The notes: generated from the sequence alone by a model not told the origin. Counted from the stretch's first letter, positions 43,804-60,036 are shown. The stretch is DNA of 64,000 bases from Hydractinia symbiolongicarpus (GCF_029227915.1 NC_079876.1:36005828-36069827), one strand, 5' to 3'. Numbers and translations: made by a program.

Positions 43804-44205
43804 TCAGGTGGTGAATGCAGCATTTTTTCGTATCCACGACTCGCTGTGGAGTTCTACAAGAGTGTTGTGTAACGCTGTTGGTCCATTACCCAACGTTCTT
43901 GACTTCAGCAGTGATATGACCTTGAAGTCACAGGCAGCACTTAAAATCGAATGCAAACATGCGTCGTGACATCCATAGGTATATATCCTACGCAGGAAAT
44001 ACGACTCTGGTTTGGGTTTAAATGCAAATAAAAAGTTAACGGCTTGTGGATAGTTCCAAAGCCTAACGGGAGTTGCGAGCGTTCCTGTTCCGCAGAAAAA
44101 ATGTTTGGCGACCCAATGGAGATCTGCAGGAGCCATATTTTGATTCCAATATCGTGGAAGTCTGTCAGTAACATCAGATGGAGGCTGCATACAATGAAAA
44201 CGCAT
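43804..44205 (-). pseudogene. DUF6729-family N-terminal block, inverted, array B unit 1
   Basis: The frame reads PPSDVTDRLPRYWNQNMAPA, LWNYPQAVNFLFAF and KPKPESYFLRRIYTYGCHDA, matching the start of the DUF6729 region at 57.4-57.2 kb (PNPEMYFLRRIFLWMPRMMY). It then jumps to LLKSRTLGNGPTALHNTLVE and LHSESWIRK, so the zinc-ribbon part in between is missing. The orientation opposes the C-terminal half just upstream. Copies at 46472-46873, 49016-49495 (fused to tail sequence by the unit 3 deletion) and 51768-52169. Confidence 0.65.
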
Positions 44206-44427
44206 TTAAACATATTTAAAATTGCTGCCAATGTCTCATAAAAGGAATAGGAATAACAAAAAAATCCTCATCGATAATGTCATACAAACTTACCAAGATA
44301 GTATCAGATGAAACATGTGAAGAATTGGGTGCTATAGCGATAGTTGTGCTACTTTTTAACGATTTAGACAAACCCTACATGGTTATGGAATAGAAATTAG
44401 ATTTAAGGAATGTATGGATTACAATAT

Positions 44428-44428
44428 A

Positions 44429-44473
<45 letters not shown>
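44428..44473. repeat. (ATT)n microsatellite, array B unit 1, about 14 repeats
   Basis: Uninterrupted TTA/ATT triplets ending in TATCATTATCATT. The same tract has about 18, 16 and 27 triplets in units 2, 3 and 4. Confidence 0.85.
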
Positions 44474-44757
44474 CATTATCATTTAAAAATGCTTATACAG
44501 GATAATGAGTATGTAGGCAGAATATAATTAGACAAAAAACGAATCATAAATTTAGTTTTACAACGATTTTTCCTAAATGTTTGGCTACATCACAACATGG
44601 TCAAACATAATTTACTAGTTCAGTTGGTGCTCCAAAATTTATTTCACTTTAGAAAGAAAGCTCTATCAAATTTTGAGATAATCCATTCTGCACAATATGC
44701 TTTAGTTTCTTCTAAAAAAATATGTATTTGCTGTTTAGTAGCAAACAGATATTTCGG

Positions 44758-46321
44758 ATGTAGTCGACGTGGAAGATGAAGGAAATTCAGAAAGTAAGAG
44801 TGAGGAAGGAAGATGGATTTCTGGTTGGCATAAAGTTGATGTTCTGGCTCGTGCTTTGCTGGCACTAAATGGCTTCAGTGTCAGTGCTACAAACGTTAAA
44901 GCCCTTTACGACGATCTTGAGGCATACGACAAAAAACCGTTGGTATACAAAAAACATGATGAAAAGGCAGTCCAGAGGCCGGTTTTCTTCACGCAAACGG
45001 GAAGTTCACGTAGGGATCGTGGCGATAAAAAGATGCTTTTAGTCCGGCACCTTTTCTGCTTTATTGCCATCAAAAAACAGGATCGATTTTTTTTTTGATT
45101 TTTGATTTTCTCTTTATTTAACGTCGATAGATACAATAGTATTTAAATAACTAATTTAAATCGACAACAAAACGTAAAACAAGGCAAACAGCGAAATAAG
45201 TAAAGTTAAAATATGTATGGTATATCCATGCATATTTTACAGGTGCAAACATCACCTCCCCAAAATTTTATTGAGCTACGGAAGGCTTCGAGAGAAGGAG
45301 CATTCTTTGTAGCGTCAGGCACAGATATCCATAGCTTCCCTGCAATATTTGATAAAGTATTTAAGCCATAGTACGTTGTCCGACAAGTTGGTCGCCTGAT
45401 TAAATTAAAGCAACGAAGGTTGTACTTGTTTTCCCTAACAGAAAATATCTCGTTCATATATAGAGGTGACAATCCATTTAAAAATTTGTAAACCTCTTTC
45501 ATTAAATTCGTCGAAGCTCTGTGCATCCAAGGAAATACGATTCCCGCTGGAAGAGGATCATTGGCGAGTACAACAACATCCGTGCTCGCCTTTTTAACAG
45601 TTCTTTGCTGGAGGAGACTGGTTTGACATTTTACACCATAACGAAACCACCTCGCGATTGTGGTTTAAAAATCAAACAAGAAGGGAAGAAATTTTAACTC
45701 TTCTTCAGGTTGTCCACCTATCCAACGGCAAGAAAACAGCTACAGATGCTCTTCCACCTCATGCTGCTCAATCCAACTCACGAGGCAACATTGACGTGGT
45801 TAATTACAAAGATCCTGAAAATCGCTCCGATATGGCCAGGCTAAAATTCTTAAATCGAGATGGAGCCATCCCAACACCTGACTTTGTAATGAAACAGATG
45901 AAGCGTCAGCTGCTACAACACCAGCACCCAAAAAAACACCTAGAAAAAGAGCATCTAAACCAAAGGTGCTGCAAAGACCGCCGACATTACAGCCGCAATT
46001 TATTGCGCCGATGTCATGCCTTGCGCCAAGTTCTTTTTGCCAACCATACATTCCACCACATTTCTACAATCGTTTTCCCAACTACCGATGCAAATTCCGC
46101 ACCTACAAATGCCCAACATGTTGTCATACCATCAGCCTACAACATCTGTGAAAAAGAAGAAGCCAGAAAAAGAGTACACCTTCCGCAAATGCAATCAACC
46201 AATAAAGGAAGGCCACGGACAATATAAAGGGGAACGATACTGTTCGTATGAACCTGATGCACCTTCCTATAACATTTGGTTAGAGCAGCGGCGTAAAGCG
46301 GACACAAAAGGAACAAAATAA
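44758..46321 (+). pseudogene. DUF6729-family C-terminal half, array B unit 2
   Basis: Copy of the unit 1 gene half. It differs at single positions, such as GRWISGW for GRGISGW and VQRPVFF for VERPVFF (shared with unit 3). Confidence 0.7.
45082..45513 (-). mobile_element. LINE 3' fragment, array B unit 2
   Basis: Amplified copy of the unit 1 fragment; host junctions identical. Confidence 0.75.
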
Positions 46322-46471
46322 GTTCATGTAATTTCTTATGTAAAACGGGTAACATATGCCCTTACTAACACACCATTACGCCTTTTCTTTTTCCTTTCTC
46401 TTTCCCCCTCTTTTCCCCCTTTTCTCCAGTCTTTTATGCCCCTTCCTTCCTTACAGTTGGCCAGCGCGGTT

Positions 46472-46873
46472 TCAGGTGGTGAATGCAGCATTTTTTCGTA
46501 TCCACGACTCGCTGTGGAGTTCTACAAGAGTGTTGTGTAACGCTGTTGGTCCATTACCCAACGTTCTTGACTTCAGCAGTGATATGACCTTGAAGTCACA
46601 GGCAGCACTTAAAATCGAATGCAAACATGCGTCGTGACATCCATAGGTATATATCCTACGCAGGAAATACGACTCTGGTTTGGGTTTAAATGCAAATAAA
46701 AAGTTAACGGCTTGTGGATAGTTCCAAAGCCTAACGGGAGTTGCGAGCGTTCCTGTTCCGCAGAAAAAATGTTTGGCGACCCAATGGAGATCTGCAGGAG
46801 CCATATTTTGATTCCAATATCGTGGAAGTCTGTCAGTAACATCAGATGGAGGCTGCATACAATGAAAACGCAT
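46472..46873 (-). pseudogene. DUF6729-family N-terminal block, array B unit 2
   Basis: Same block as in unit 1, without a coding difference that I can see. Confidence 0.65.
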
Positions 46874-47096
46874 TTAAACATATTTAAAATTGCTGCCAAT
46901 GTCTCATAAAAGGAATAGGAATAACAAAAAAATCCTCATCGATAATGTCATACAAACTTACCAAGATAGTATCAGATGAAACATGTGAAGAATTGGGTGC
47001 TATAGCGATAGTTGTGCTACTTTTTAACGATTTAGACAAACCCTACATGGTTATGGAATAGAAATTAGATTTAAGGAATGTATGGATTACAATATA

Positions 47097-47153
<57 letters not shown>
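47097..47153. repeat. (ATT)n microsatellite, array B unit 2, about 18 repeats
   Basis: Same position in the unit as 44428-44473. Confidence 0.85.
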
Positions 47154-47437
47154 CATTATCATTTAAAAATGCTTATACAGGATAATGAGTATGTAGGCAG
47201 AATATAATTAGACAAAAAACGAATCATAAATTTAGTTTTACAACGATTTTTCCTAAATGTTTGGCTACATCACAACATGGTCAAACATAATTTACTAGTT
47301 CAGTTGGTGCTCCAAAATTTATTTCACTTTAGAAAGAAAGCTCTATCAAATTTTGAGATAATCCATTCTGCACAATATGCTTTAGTTTCTTCTAAAAAAA
47401 TATGTATTTGCTGTTTAGTAGCAAACAGATATTTCGG

Positions 47438-49001
47438 ATGTAGTCGACGTGGAAGATGAAGGAAATTCAGAAAGTAAGAGTGAGGAAGGAAGAGGGATTT
47501 CTGGTTGGCATAAAGTTGATGTTCTGGCTCGTGCTTTGCTGGCACTAAATGGCTTCAGTGTCAGTGCTACAAACGTTAAAGCCCTTTACGACGATCTTGA
47601 GGCATACGACAAAAAACCGTTGGTATACAAAAAACATGATGAAAAGGCAGTCCAGAGGCCGGTTTTCTTCACGCAAACGGGAAGTTCACGTAGGGATCGT
47701 GGCGATAAAAAGATGCTTTTAGTCCGGCACCTTTTCTGCTTTATTGCCATCAAAAAACAGGATCGATTTTTTTTTTGATTTTTGATTTTCTCTTTATTTA
47801 ACGTCGATAGATACAATAGTATTTAAATAACTAATTTAAATCGACAACAAAACGTAAAACAAGGCAAACAGCGAAATAAGTAAAGTTAAAATATGTATGG
47901 TATATCCATGCATATTTTACAGGTGCAAACATCACCTCCCCAAAATTTTATTGAGCTACGGAAGGCTTCGAGAGAAGGAGCATTCTTTGTAGCGTCAGGC
48001 ACAGATATCCATAGCTTCCCTGCAATATTTGATAAAGTATTTAAGCCATAGTACGTTGTCCGACAAGTTGGTCGCCTGATTAAATTAAAGCAACGAAGGT
48101 TGTACTTGTTTTCCCTAACAGAAAATATCTCGTTCATATATAGAGGTGACAATCCATTTAAAAATTTGTAAACCTCTTTCATTAAATTCGTCGAAGCTCT
48201 GTGCATCCAAGGAAATACGATTCCCGCTGGAAGAGGATCATTGGCGAGTACAACAACATCCGTGCTCGCCTTTTTAACAGTTCTTTGCTGGAGGAGACTG
48301 GTTTGACATTTTACACCATAACGAAACCACCTCGCGATTGTGGTTTAAAAATCAAACAAGAAGGGAAGAAATTTTAACTCTTCTTCAGGTTGTCCACCTA
48401 TCCAACGGCAAGAAAACAGCTACAGATGCTCTTCCACCTCATGCTGCTCAATCCAACTCACGAGGCAACATTGACGTGGTTAATTACAAAGATCCTGAAA
48501 ATCGCTCCGATATGGCCAGGCTAAAATTCTTAAATCGAGATGGAGCCATCCCAACACCTGACTTTGTAATGAAACAGATGAAGCGTCAGCTGCTACAACA
48601 CCAGCACCCAAAAAAACACCTAGAAAAAGAGCATCTAAACCAAAGGTGCTGCAAAGACCGCCGACATTACAGCCGCAATTTATTGCGCCGATGTCATGCC
48701 TTGCGCCAAGTTCTTTTTGCCAACCATACATTCCACCACATTTCTACAATCGTTTTCCCAACTACCGATGCAAATTCCGCACCTACAAATGCCCAACATG
48801 TTGTCATACCATCAGCCTACAACATCTGTGAAAAAGAAGAAGCCAGAAAAAGAGTACACCTTCCGCAAATGCAATCAACCAATAAAGGAAGGCCACGGAC
48901 AATATAAAGGGGAACGATACTGTTCGTATGAACCTGATGCACCTTCCTATAACATTTGGTTAGAGCAGCGGCGTAAAGCGGACACAAAAGGAACAAAATA
49001 A
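47438..49001 (+). pseudogene. DUF6729-family C-terminal half, array B unit 3
   Basis: Copy of the unit 1 gene half, carrying VQRPVFF as in unit 2 but GRGISGW as in units 1 and 4. Confidence 0.7.
47762..48193 (-). mobile_element. LINE 3' fragment, array B unit 3
   Basis: Amplified copy of the unit 1 fragment; shares the GGGGDVC-type change (FWGGDV) with unit 2. Confidence 0.75.
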
Positions 49002-49015
49002 GTTCATGTAATTTC

Positions 49016-49495
49016 TTATGTAAAACGGGTAACATATGCCCTTACTAACACACCATTACGCCTTTTCTTTTTCCTTTCTCTTTCCCCCTCTTTTCCCCCT
49101 TTTCTCCAGTCTTTTATGCCCCTTCCTGACTCGCTGTGGAGTTCTACAAGAGTGTTGTGTAACGCTGTTGGTCCATTACCCAACGTTCTTGACTTCAGCA
49201 GTGATATGACCTTGAAGTCACAGGCAGCACTTAAAATCGAATGCAAACATGCGTCGTGACATCCATAGGTATATATCCTACGCAGGAAATACGACTCTGG
49301 TTTGGGTTTAAATGCAAATAAAAAGTTAACGGCTTGTGGATAGTTCCAAAGCCTAACGGGAGTTGCGAGCGTTCCTGTTCCGCAGAAAAAATGTTTGGCG
49401 ACCCAATGGAGATCTGCAGGAGCCATATTTTGATTCCAATATCGTGGAAGTCTGTCAGTAACATCAGATGGAGGCTGCATACAATGAAAACGCAT
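49016..49495 (-). pseudogene. DUF6729-family N-terminal block, array B unit 3
   Basis: Same block; deletion of about 58 bp joins LHSES directly to the polypurine tail, giving an accidental longer frame. Confidence 0.6.
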
Positions 49496-49718
49496 TTAAA
49501 CATATTTAAAATTGCTGCCAATGTCTCATAAAAGGAATAGGAATAACAAAAAAATCCTCATCGATAATGTCATACAAACTTACCAAGATAGTATCAGATG
49601 AAACATGTGAAGAATTGGGTGCTATAGCGATAGTTGTGCTACTTTTTAACGATTTAGACAAACCCTACATGGTTATGGAATAGAAATTAGATTTAAGGAA
49701 TGTATGGATTACAATATA

Positions 49719-49719
<1 letters not shown>

Positions 49720-49769
<50 letters not shown>
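49720..49769. repeat. (ATT)n microsatellite, array B unit 3, about 16 repeats
   Basis: Same position in the unit as 44428-44473. Confidence 0.85.
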
Positions 49770-50053
49770 CATTATCATTTAAAAATGCTTATACAGGATA
49801 ATGAGTATGTAGGCAGAATATAATTAGACAAAAAACGAATCATAAATTTAGTTTTACAACGATTTTTCCTAAATGTTTGGCTACATCACAACATGGTCAA
49901 ACATAATTTACTAGTTCAGTTGGTGCTCCAAAATTTATTTCACTTTAGAAAGAAAGCTCTATCAAATTTTGAGATAATCCATTCTGCACAATATGCTTTA
50001 GTTTCTTCTAAAAAAATATGTATTTGCTGTTTAGTAGCAAACAGATATTTCGG

Positions 50054-51617
50054 ATGTAGTCGACGTGGAAGATGAAGGAAATTCAGAAAGTAAGAGTGAG
50101 GAAGGAAGAGGGATTTCTGGTTGGCATAAAGTTGATGTTCTGGCTCGTGCTTTGCTGGCACTAAATGGCTTCAGTGTCAGTGCTACAAACGTTAAAGCCC
50201 TTTACGACGATCTTGAGGCATACGACAAAAAACCGTTGGTATACAAAAAACATGATGAAAAGGCAGTCGAGAGGCCGGTTTTCTTCACGCAAACGGGAAG
50301 TTCACGTAGGGATCGTGGCGATAAAAAGATGCTTTTAGTCCGGCACCTTTTCTGCTTTATTGCCATCAAAAAACAGGATCGATTTTTTTTTTGATTTTTG
50401 ATTTTCTCTTTATTTAACGTCGATAGATACAATAGTATTTAAATAACTAATTTAAATCGACAACAAAACGTAAAACAAGGCAAACAGCGAAATAAGTAAA
50501 GTTAAAATATGTATGGTATATCCATGCATATTTTACAGGTGCAAACATCACCTTCCCAAAATTTTATTGAGCTACGGAAGGCTTCGAGAGAAGGAGCATT
50601 CTTTGTAGCGTCAGGCACAGATATCCATAGCTTCCCTGCAATATTTGATAAAGTATTTAAGCCATAGTACGTTGTCCGACAAGTTGGTCGCCTGATTAAA
50701 TTAAAGCAACGAAGGTTGTACTTGTTTTCCCTAACAGAAAATATCTCGTTCATATATAGAGGTGACAATCCATTTAAAAATTTGTAAACCTCTTTCATTA
50801 AATTCGTCGAAGCTCTGTGCATCCAAGGAAATACGATTCCCGCTGGAAGAGGATCATTGGCGAGTACAACAACATCCGTGCTCGCCTTTTTAACAGTTCT
50901 TTGCTGGAGGAGACTGGTTTGACATTTTACACCATAACGAAACCACCTCGCGATTGTGGTTTAAAAATCAAACAAGAAGGGAAGAAATTTTAACTCTTCT
51001 TCAGGTTGTCCACCTATCCAACGGCAAGAAAACAGCTACAGATGCTCTTCCACCTCATGCTGCTCAATCCAACTCACGAGGCAACATTGACGTGGTTAAT
51101 TACAAAGATCCTGAAAATCGCTCCGATATGGCCAGGCTAAAATTCTTAAATCGAGATGGAGCCATCCCAACACCTGACTTTGTAATGAAACAGATGAAGC
51201 GTCAGCTGCTACAACACCAGCACCCAAAAAAACACCTAGAAAAAGAGCATCTAAACCAAAGGTGCTGCAAAGACCGCCGACATTACAGCCGCAATTTATT
51301 GCGCCGATGTCATGCCTTGCGCCAAGTTCTTTTTGCCAACCATACATTCCACCACATTTCTACAATCGTTTTCCCAACTACCGATGCAAATTCCGCACCT
51401 ACAAATGCCCAACATGTTGTCATACCATCAGCCTACAACATCTGTGAAAAAGAAGAAGCCAGAAAAAGAGTACACCTTCCGCAAATGCAATCAACCAATA
51501 AAGGAAGGCCACGGACAATATAAAGGGGAACGATACTGTTCGTATGAACCTGATGCACCTTCCTATAACATTTAGTTAGAGCAGCGGCGTAAAGCGGACA
51601 CAAAAGGAACAAAATAA
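50054..51617 (+). pseudogene. DUF6729-family C-terminal half, array B unit 4
   Basis: Copy of the gene half. TGG has become TAG in the tail (after PSYNI), removing the last 14 residues; VERPVFF is as in unit 1. Confidence 0.7.
50378..50809 (-). mobile_element. LINE 3' fragment, array B unit 4
   Basis: Amplified copy; has FWEGDV as in unit 1. Confidence 0.75.
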
Positions 51618-51767
51618 GTTCATGTAATTTCTTATGTAAAACGGGTAACATATGCCCTTACTAACACACCATTACGCCTTTTCTTTTTCCTTTCTCTTTC
51701 CCCCTCTTTTCCCCCTTTTCTCCAGTCTTTTATGCCCCTTCCTTCCTTACAGTTGGCCAGCGCGGTT

Positions 51768-52169
51768 TCAGGTGGTGAATGCAGCATTTTTTCGTATCCA
51801 CGACTCGCTGTGGAGTTCTACAAGAGTGTTGTGTAACGCTGTTGGTCCATTACCCAACGTTCTTGACTTCAGCAGTGATATGACCTTGAAGTCACAGGCA
51901 GCACTTAAAATCGAATGCAAACATGCGTCGTGACATCCATAGGTATATATCCTACGCAGGAAATACGACTCTGGTTTGGGTTTAAATGCAAATAAAAAGT
52001 TAACGGTTTGTGGATAGTTCCAAAGCCTAACGGGAGTTGCGAGCGTTCCTGTTCCGCAGAAAAAATGTTTGGCGACCCAATGGAGATCTGCAGGAGCCAT
52101 ATTTTGATTCCAATATCGTGGAAGTCTGTCAGTAACATCAGATGGAGGCTGCATACAATGAAAACGCAT
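51768..52169 (-). pseudogene. DUF6729-family N-terminal block, array B unit 4
   Basis: Same block with one change (PQTVNF for PQAVNF). Confidence 0.65.
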
Positions 52170-52391
52170 TTAAACATATTTAAAATTGCTGCCAATGTCT
52201 CATAAAAGGAATAGGAATAACAAAAAAATCCTCATCGATAATGTCATACAAACTTACCAAGATAGTATCAGATGAAACATGTGAAGAATTGGGTGCTATA
52301 GCGATAGTTGTGCTACTTTTTAACGATTTAGACAAACCCTACATGGTTATGGAATAGAAATTAGATTTAAGGAATGTATGGATTACAATAT

Positions 52392-52392
52392 A

Positions 52393-52473
<81 letters not shown>
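52392..52473. repeat. (ATT)n microsatellite, array B unit 4, about 27 repeats
   Basis: Longest tract of the four, in the last unit; read in frame it gives a poly-Tyr run that is not a real protein. Confidence 0.85.
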
Positions 52474-52599
52474 CATTATCATTTAAAAATGCTTATACAG
52501 GATAAAAATTTCAGTTGTAAAAACTGCTATAAATGTTTGTCCTGCGTATGTGTCGAAATTAGTAAAAAAATAGTAAAATATATATATATATAAAAATTA

Positions 52600-53545
52600 T
52601 CAGTTAAAATAAAAATTTAAGGTTGAATAAGTAAGGAAAAGGCAACTTTCGGAAAAATTGAAAGGAAAATCAAAAGCAAAACAGATGATTAAGAAAAAAG
52701 TGGACTGCCCCCGACCAAACGTATATTCTCCATTTGCAAACAAGGACAATCTTCTGTCCCAGGTTTTTTTGTCCAAGCCAGTTTTAGGTTTAACGTAATA
52801 AATGACAACAAAAGTCCTCTTATATATAGCTACTTCTGCGATATATTGCTGAAAAAAACAACAATAATAGCCAATATTGCCTAGCGACAGTACAAAATAT
52901 ACAACATATATATATAACACAGGGAGTATAGTATTAGCACAAACTGAAAGTTTAGCTTTATATTCATCATCAAAAGACAAGCTGAGCAAACGTTTCCTAT
53001 TAGGGAGCTCATAGACGAACTCGCAGTCAAAGCACATAGTCTTAATTCACAAGATACAAACCAAAGGCTACCTAAGCTTCCCAAAAAAACAGTACACAAA
53101 TGCAAATCACTTTTGATGCTTACACAAATAAAACATAGTGCCAGCTAGCCACACAAACACAAACACAGAGACATAAATTCCCCAAAAACAGTATTAAATC
53201 AAACGTTCAAGCAGCCGTTTGTGGCTATCAAACGCATAAGAAGAACAACTACAAATGTGTAGACCATTATATAGACACATATTTCCAGATAAAAACTAAG
53301 AAAAAGCTAGCAAATCGACATAATTTTGCACTGCTTCAACCGTTACATTTCTTCGCTTTTGAACGGCCATTTTGTTTTTTTTGAATTTAGAACGAACCAA
53401 TGAGGAAAGCGCATTTGGAATTTCTATTCATACGCTATGAAAGGACCTATTCATGAAATTGGAAAAAATTGGAATACGTAACAAAAGAAAAACAATGAGC
53501 CTTTTGTTACTTCCAAATGTATGAATCCCAGACTAACGCACGTCA
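52600..53545 (-). repeat. Diverged TATA-leader and upstream region of the DUF6729 family
   Basis: The minus strand from 53545 to 52850 parallels the upstream regions in array A (31070-30340), including CTATTCATACGCTATGAAAGG and GGCTCATTG-type words. The TATA box (TATATATAAG, 52828-52819) is followed by KKTWDRRLSLFANGEYTFGR. Downstream the leader diverges into unrelated coding (FFLIICFAF). It shows the module is older than array A. Confidence 0.6.
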
Positions 53546-53643
53546 AACTAAGCTATCTCGGCCATGATCATTTCAATCACATGACAGAAGTCAGTATGTT
53601 GTGATAGCCACTTGACCAGATCAAAAAGAATGTGTCAAGAATC

Positions 53644-53724
53644 TCTGCAAGTAGGGTGCGAACCTACGCGAGAAGATCCCATTAGATTTTAATTCTAACG
53701 CCTTAACCACTCGGCCAAAGCTGG
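53644..53724 (-). pseudogene. tRNA-Leu(TAA)-like
   Basis: The 81-nt minus-strand sequence has TGGCCGAGTGGTTAAGGCG, anticodon stem TTAGA/TCTAA with loop ATTAAAA (anticodon TAA), a class II variable arm and perfect T arm GTAGG-TTCGCAC-CCTAC. Only 3 of 7 acceptor pairs form, so it is probably a pseudogene or SINE head. Confidence 0.55.
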
Positions 53725-53856
53725 GACATAATGGACTATACGAAAGGGGAAAAAAAGAGGAGGGGGGAGAAGTGGGAAGACGGGAAAAAAGAGAGGCAGG
53801 AGTCTTGCTACAACTATGGTAGCATGGAAATCGGACGTTAATTATCAGGGCAATGA

Positions 53857-53930
53857 ACCTCTTAGAGGATTCGAACCCACAACCTTGTGTGCGGGAACAG
53901 TCCAGCTTGTCAATTGAGCCAGCCAGCCCC
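53857..53930 (-). pseudogene. tRNA-like segment, isotype unclear
   Basis: The minus strand begins GGGGCTGGCTGGCTCAATTG and contains a perfect B box GGTTCGAATCC. The anticodon arm does not pair convincingly. Fits a decayed tRNA or SINE head. Confidence 0.45.
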
Positions 53931-54744
53931 AAAAGCTTATGTTAAAATTAAAGTACAATTCGGTTCAGCTGTTAGCGCTGAATTTCGGAAAGACGTTTAT
54001 GAGTAATTTAAAACAGGTTGCATCAACAATATTGTATATTTTCCTTTCTACTGACTATAAGAAAACCAAAAAATATATATGTAGAAATGGAAAAGTCTAC
54101 TGTGTATAAGAACAAGGCTACCAGTCCCCCGGGAAACCATCCCGTATTGTCCACTCACAAGGTGGGGGTTTCACATCAGCCCACGATGCTCATTGTTGCC
54201 GGCTTCTCCAAATCTTGTTACTGCTCGATCAAAACTTCTCCCTCCCCAGACAGCTCTGAAAAGTCCGATTTCCATGCTACCATAGGTACTACGTAGTAAT
54301 AAAAGAGAGGCTCGTTGCCCCGCTAATTAACGTCCCATTTCGTGCTACCATAGTGACAAGGTAAAAAAGAGGCTTGTTGCCCCGATGATTAACGTCCGAT
54401 TTTCGTGCTACCATAGTTACAATTTCGTTATTGAATATTTCCATGTTACGATAGTGACAAGATAGTGACTGAATAGAGGCTTGTTGCCTCGATAGTTAAC
54501 GTCCGATTTCCATGTTACGATGGTTGGCAGAAAGGATGTGAGGAAGAGTGAAGATAACGTCTGATTTCCATGTTACGATAGTAACAAAGTAACGTTTAAA
54601 TAGGCTCGTTGTCTCGATAGTAAACGTCCAATTTCCATGCTACGATAGTTTGCAGAAAAGATTTGAGGCAGAATGCTGTGCAGATAACGTCCGATTTCCG
54701 TGCTACCATAGGTATAAATTCGGGGCTCTTCGCCCCTTTTATTA

Positions 54745-58710
<3,966 letters not shown>

Positions 58711-58712
58711 TG

Positions 58713-58724
58713 CTTATATATACA
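58713..58724 (-). promoter_or_regulatory. TATA box of the 55-58 kb DUF6729-family gene
   Basis: TATATATAAG on the minus strand, about 55 bases upstream of the conserved [11 protein letters not shown] leader. Confidence 0.5.
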
Positions 58725-58729
58725 ATAGA

Positions 58730-59755
58730 ATTCACAAGTCTATATATTCTCGCTAGGTTGTTTTTCTTAGGACTTAGTACCTTTTTAACCTTATCCGTGG
58801 TTATAAGTATATGACATTTGAGGATATACCAACTAGCATTCTTGAACATAGACCTTTGTGTTGGCTTGTTTTGTTGTTTTGCTGATAAACATTCCATTTT
58901 TTGGCTATGCTTGCTATATTTGAGGATCAATGCTGAAATTGGGGGAAAATACAATAGCCTTTCGAGGTTGATTGTCGTGGACGGGTGAAAATATATTTTG
59001 TAGCTCAAGCAATGCTTCCCTAATCAAATTTAGCTACGTAGCCCCTTGCAAAATGTTAACCAAATCTTAGCTACTTTGTTATTTATACCTTAGCTAGCTA
59101 GACTTCTTCTTAGTTAGTCATAGCTCGTTGCAATGCTTAACCTAATTTCCTACTCATCACGCAGAGCGAGAGGGATGCTTTGTGATTATTTCGTGATAGT
59201 TATGTGATATATATGCAAGTCTTTGGAAAAAAGGGGTGGGGGCTTATACTTTAGCTGGACTTGTGAAGTTTTTTACACAGGTTGAAAACGGATATTTATT
59301 GAAAGCGAAGGCATAGGGAGTCATGTCACACTGCAATAAAAGACTCTGTATTAAAGTAAAATACTCTTTTGGTGCTGATATGCAGCCCAAAAGACATATA
59401 AAAAAGACACCAGTGTCAAACGCCAACGATCGCCATTTTGTTTTGGTCGAAATTCAGAATTCGCAGCATAAACCAATCAGAACGCAGAACAGTCCCAAAT
59501 TTGAAAAATGGGCCAATGACTGCACTGAGCTGTCCCATTTTTCGTTCTCTATTGTTATTCTTTATTGTTTAAAATGGGAAAAATGGGACAGATACCCAAC
59601 CTGATTGGACAGAATTCCCATTTTAACAATAACTATTTTCCCATTCTTGGGTGTCCAACGAGTTAACCATACGGCCATCGCAGCAGAAATTCCTGGGTAA
59701 CTAGAATAATTCATCAGCTCACCCTGCACGTGCCGAGGAGGACAAAAAGCCAACT
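58730..59755. other. Non-coding stretch with small hairpins
   Basis: No supported gene. TGTCCCATTTTTC (59532-59544) and GAAAAATGGGACA (59578-59590) form an inverted repeat, and TTAAAATGGGAA/TTCCCATTTTAA occurs beside it. GCTAGCTAG words lie at 59090-59100. A plus-strand frame at 59323 reads KVKYSFGADMQPK but has no convincing relative. Confidence 0.45.
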
Positions 59756-59759
59756 AGTA

Positions 59760-59830
59760 GGGGACACCGGGGTTTGAACCAGGGAGCTCTCGATCTGCAG
59801 TCGAATGCTTTAAAAATAAGCTATATCACC
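59760..59830 (-). tRNA. tRNA-Cys(GCA)-like, possibly intact
   Basis: A 71-nt minus-strand cloverleaf: acceptor GGTGATA/TGTCCCC (6 of 7 with one wobble), D stem GCTT/AAGC, anticodon stem TCGAC... with CTGCAGA loop (anticodon GCA) and T arm CCTGG-TTCAAAC-CCCGG (4 of 5). It resembles eukaryotic tRNA-Cys, but the T-rich D loop and mismatches make a pseudogene equally possible. Confidence 0.5.
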
Positions 59831-59870
59831 AGGGCAGGGTATATAACAGCAACGCAAAAAAAAAATGAAC

Positions 59871-59941
59871 ACTTGCACCGGGATTCGAACCCGAGCCGCC
59901 GGGGTGAAAACCAAATATTTTAACCACTTATCCGTGCAGAA
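59871..59941 (-). pseudogene. tRNA-Glu(TTC)-like
   Basis: 71 nt on the minus strand: D arm CGGATAAGTGGTTAAAAT, loop TTTTCAC (anticodon TTC), T arm TCGGG-TTCGAAT-CCCGG with perfect B box. The acceptor pairs at 5 of 7 and the anticodon stem is weak. Confidence 0.5.
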
Positions 59942-60036
59942 CACATTCCCATTACAAGTACTTTTGATGTCATGTTTTTGTAAAATTTAGACTAGTCTTT
60001 TCTTTTTCTTTGTGTCAAAAGCATACTTTTGCGTGC

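Larger units (their letters stand above)
41839..52504. repeat. Array B: four tandem 2.6-2.7 kb units
   Basis: Units begin at GAGTATGTAGGCAG, at 41839, 44507, 47187 and 49803, and the last ends at 52504, giving lengths of 2668, 2680, 2616 and 2702. They are almost identical. Each holds, on the plus strand, C-terminal exons of the DUF6729 gene interrupted by a reversed LINE 3' fragment. A polypyrimidine tail follows, then on the minus strand an N-terminal DUF6729 block, and finally an (ATT)n tract. Unit 3 lacks about 58 bp after the polypyrimidine tail. Both outer flanks carry TTTCAG next to the array edge. Confidence 0.9.

Noticed and set aside
28179-52504. CRISPR-like or phage-like regular repeats
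   Set aside because: Repeat units are kilobases long, eukaryotic in content and without short spacer structure.
52378-52593. Frame with a run of Tyr residues
   Set aside because: Translation of the (ATT)n tract of array B unit 4; the same tract is shorter and out of frame in the other units.
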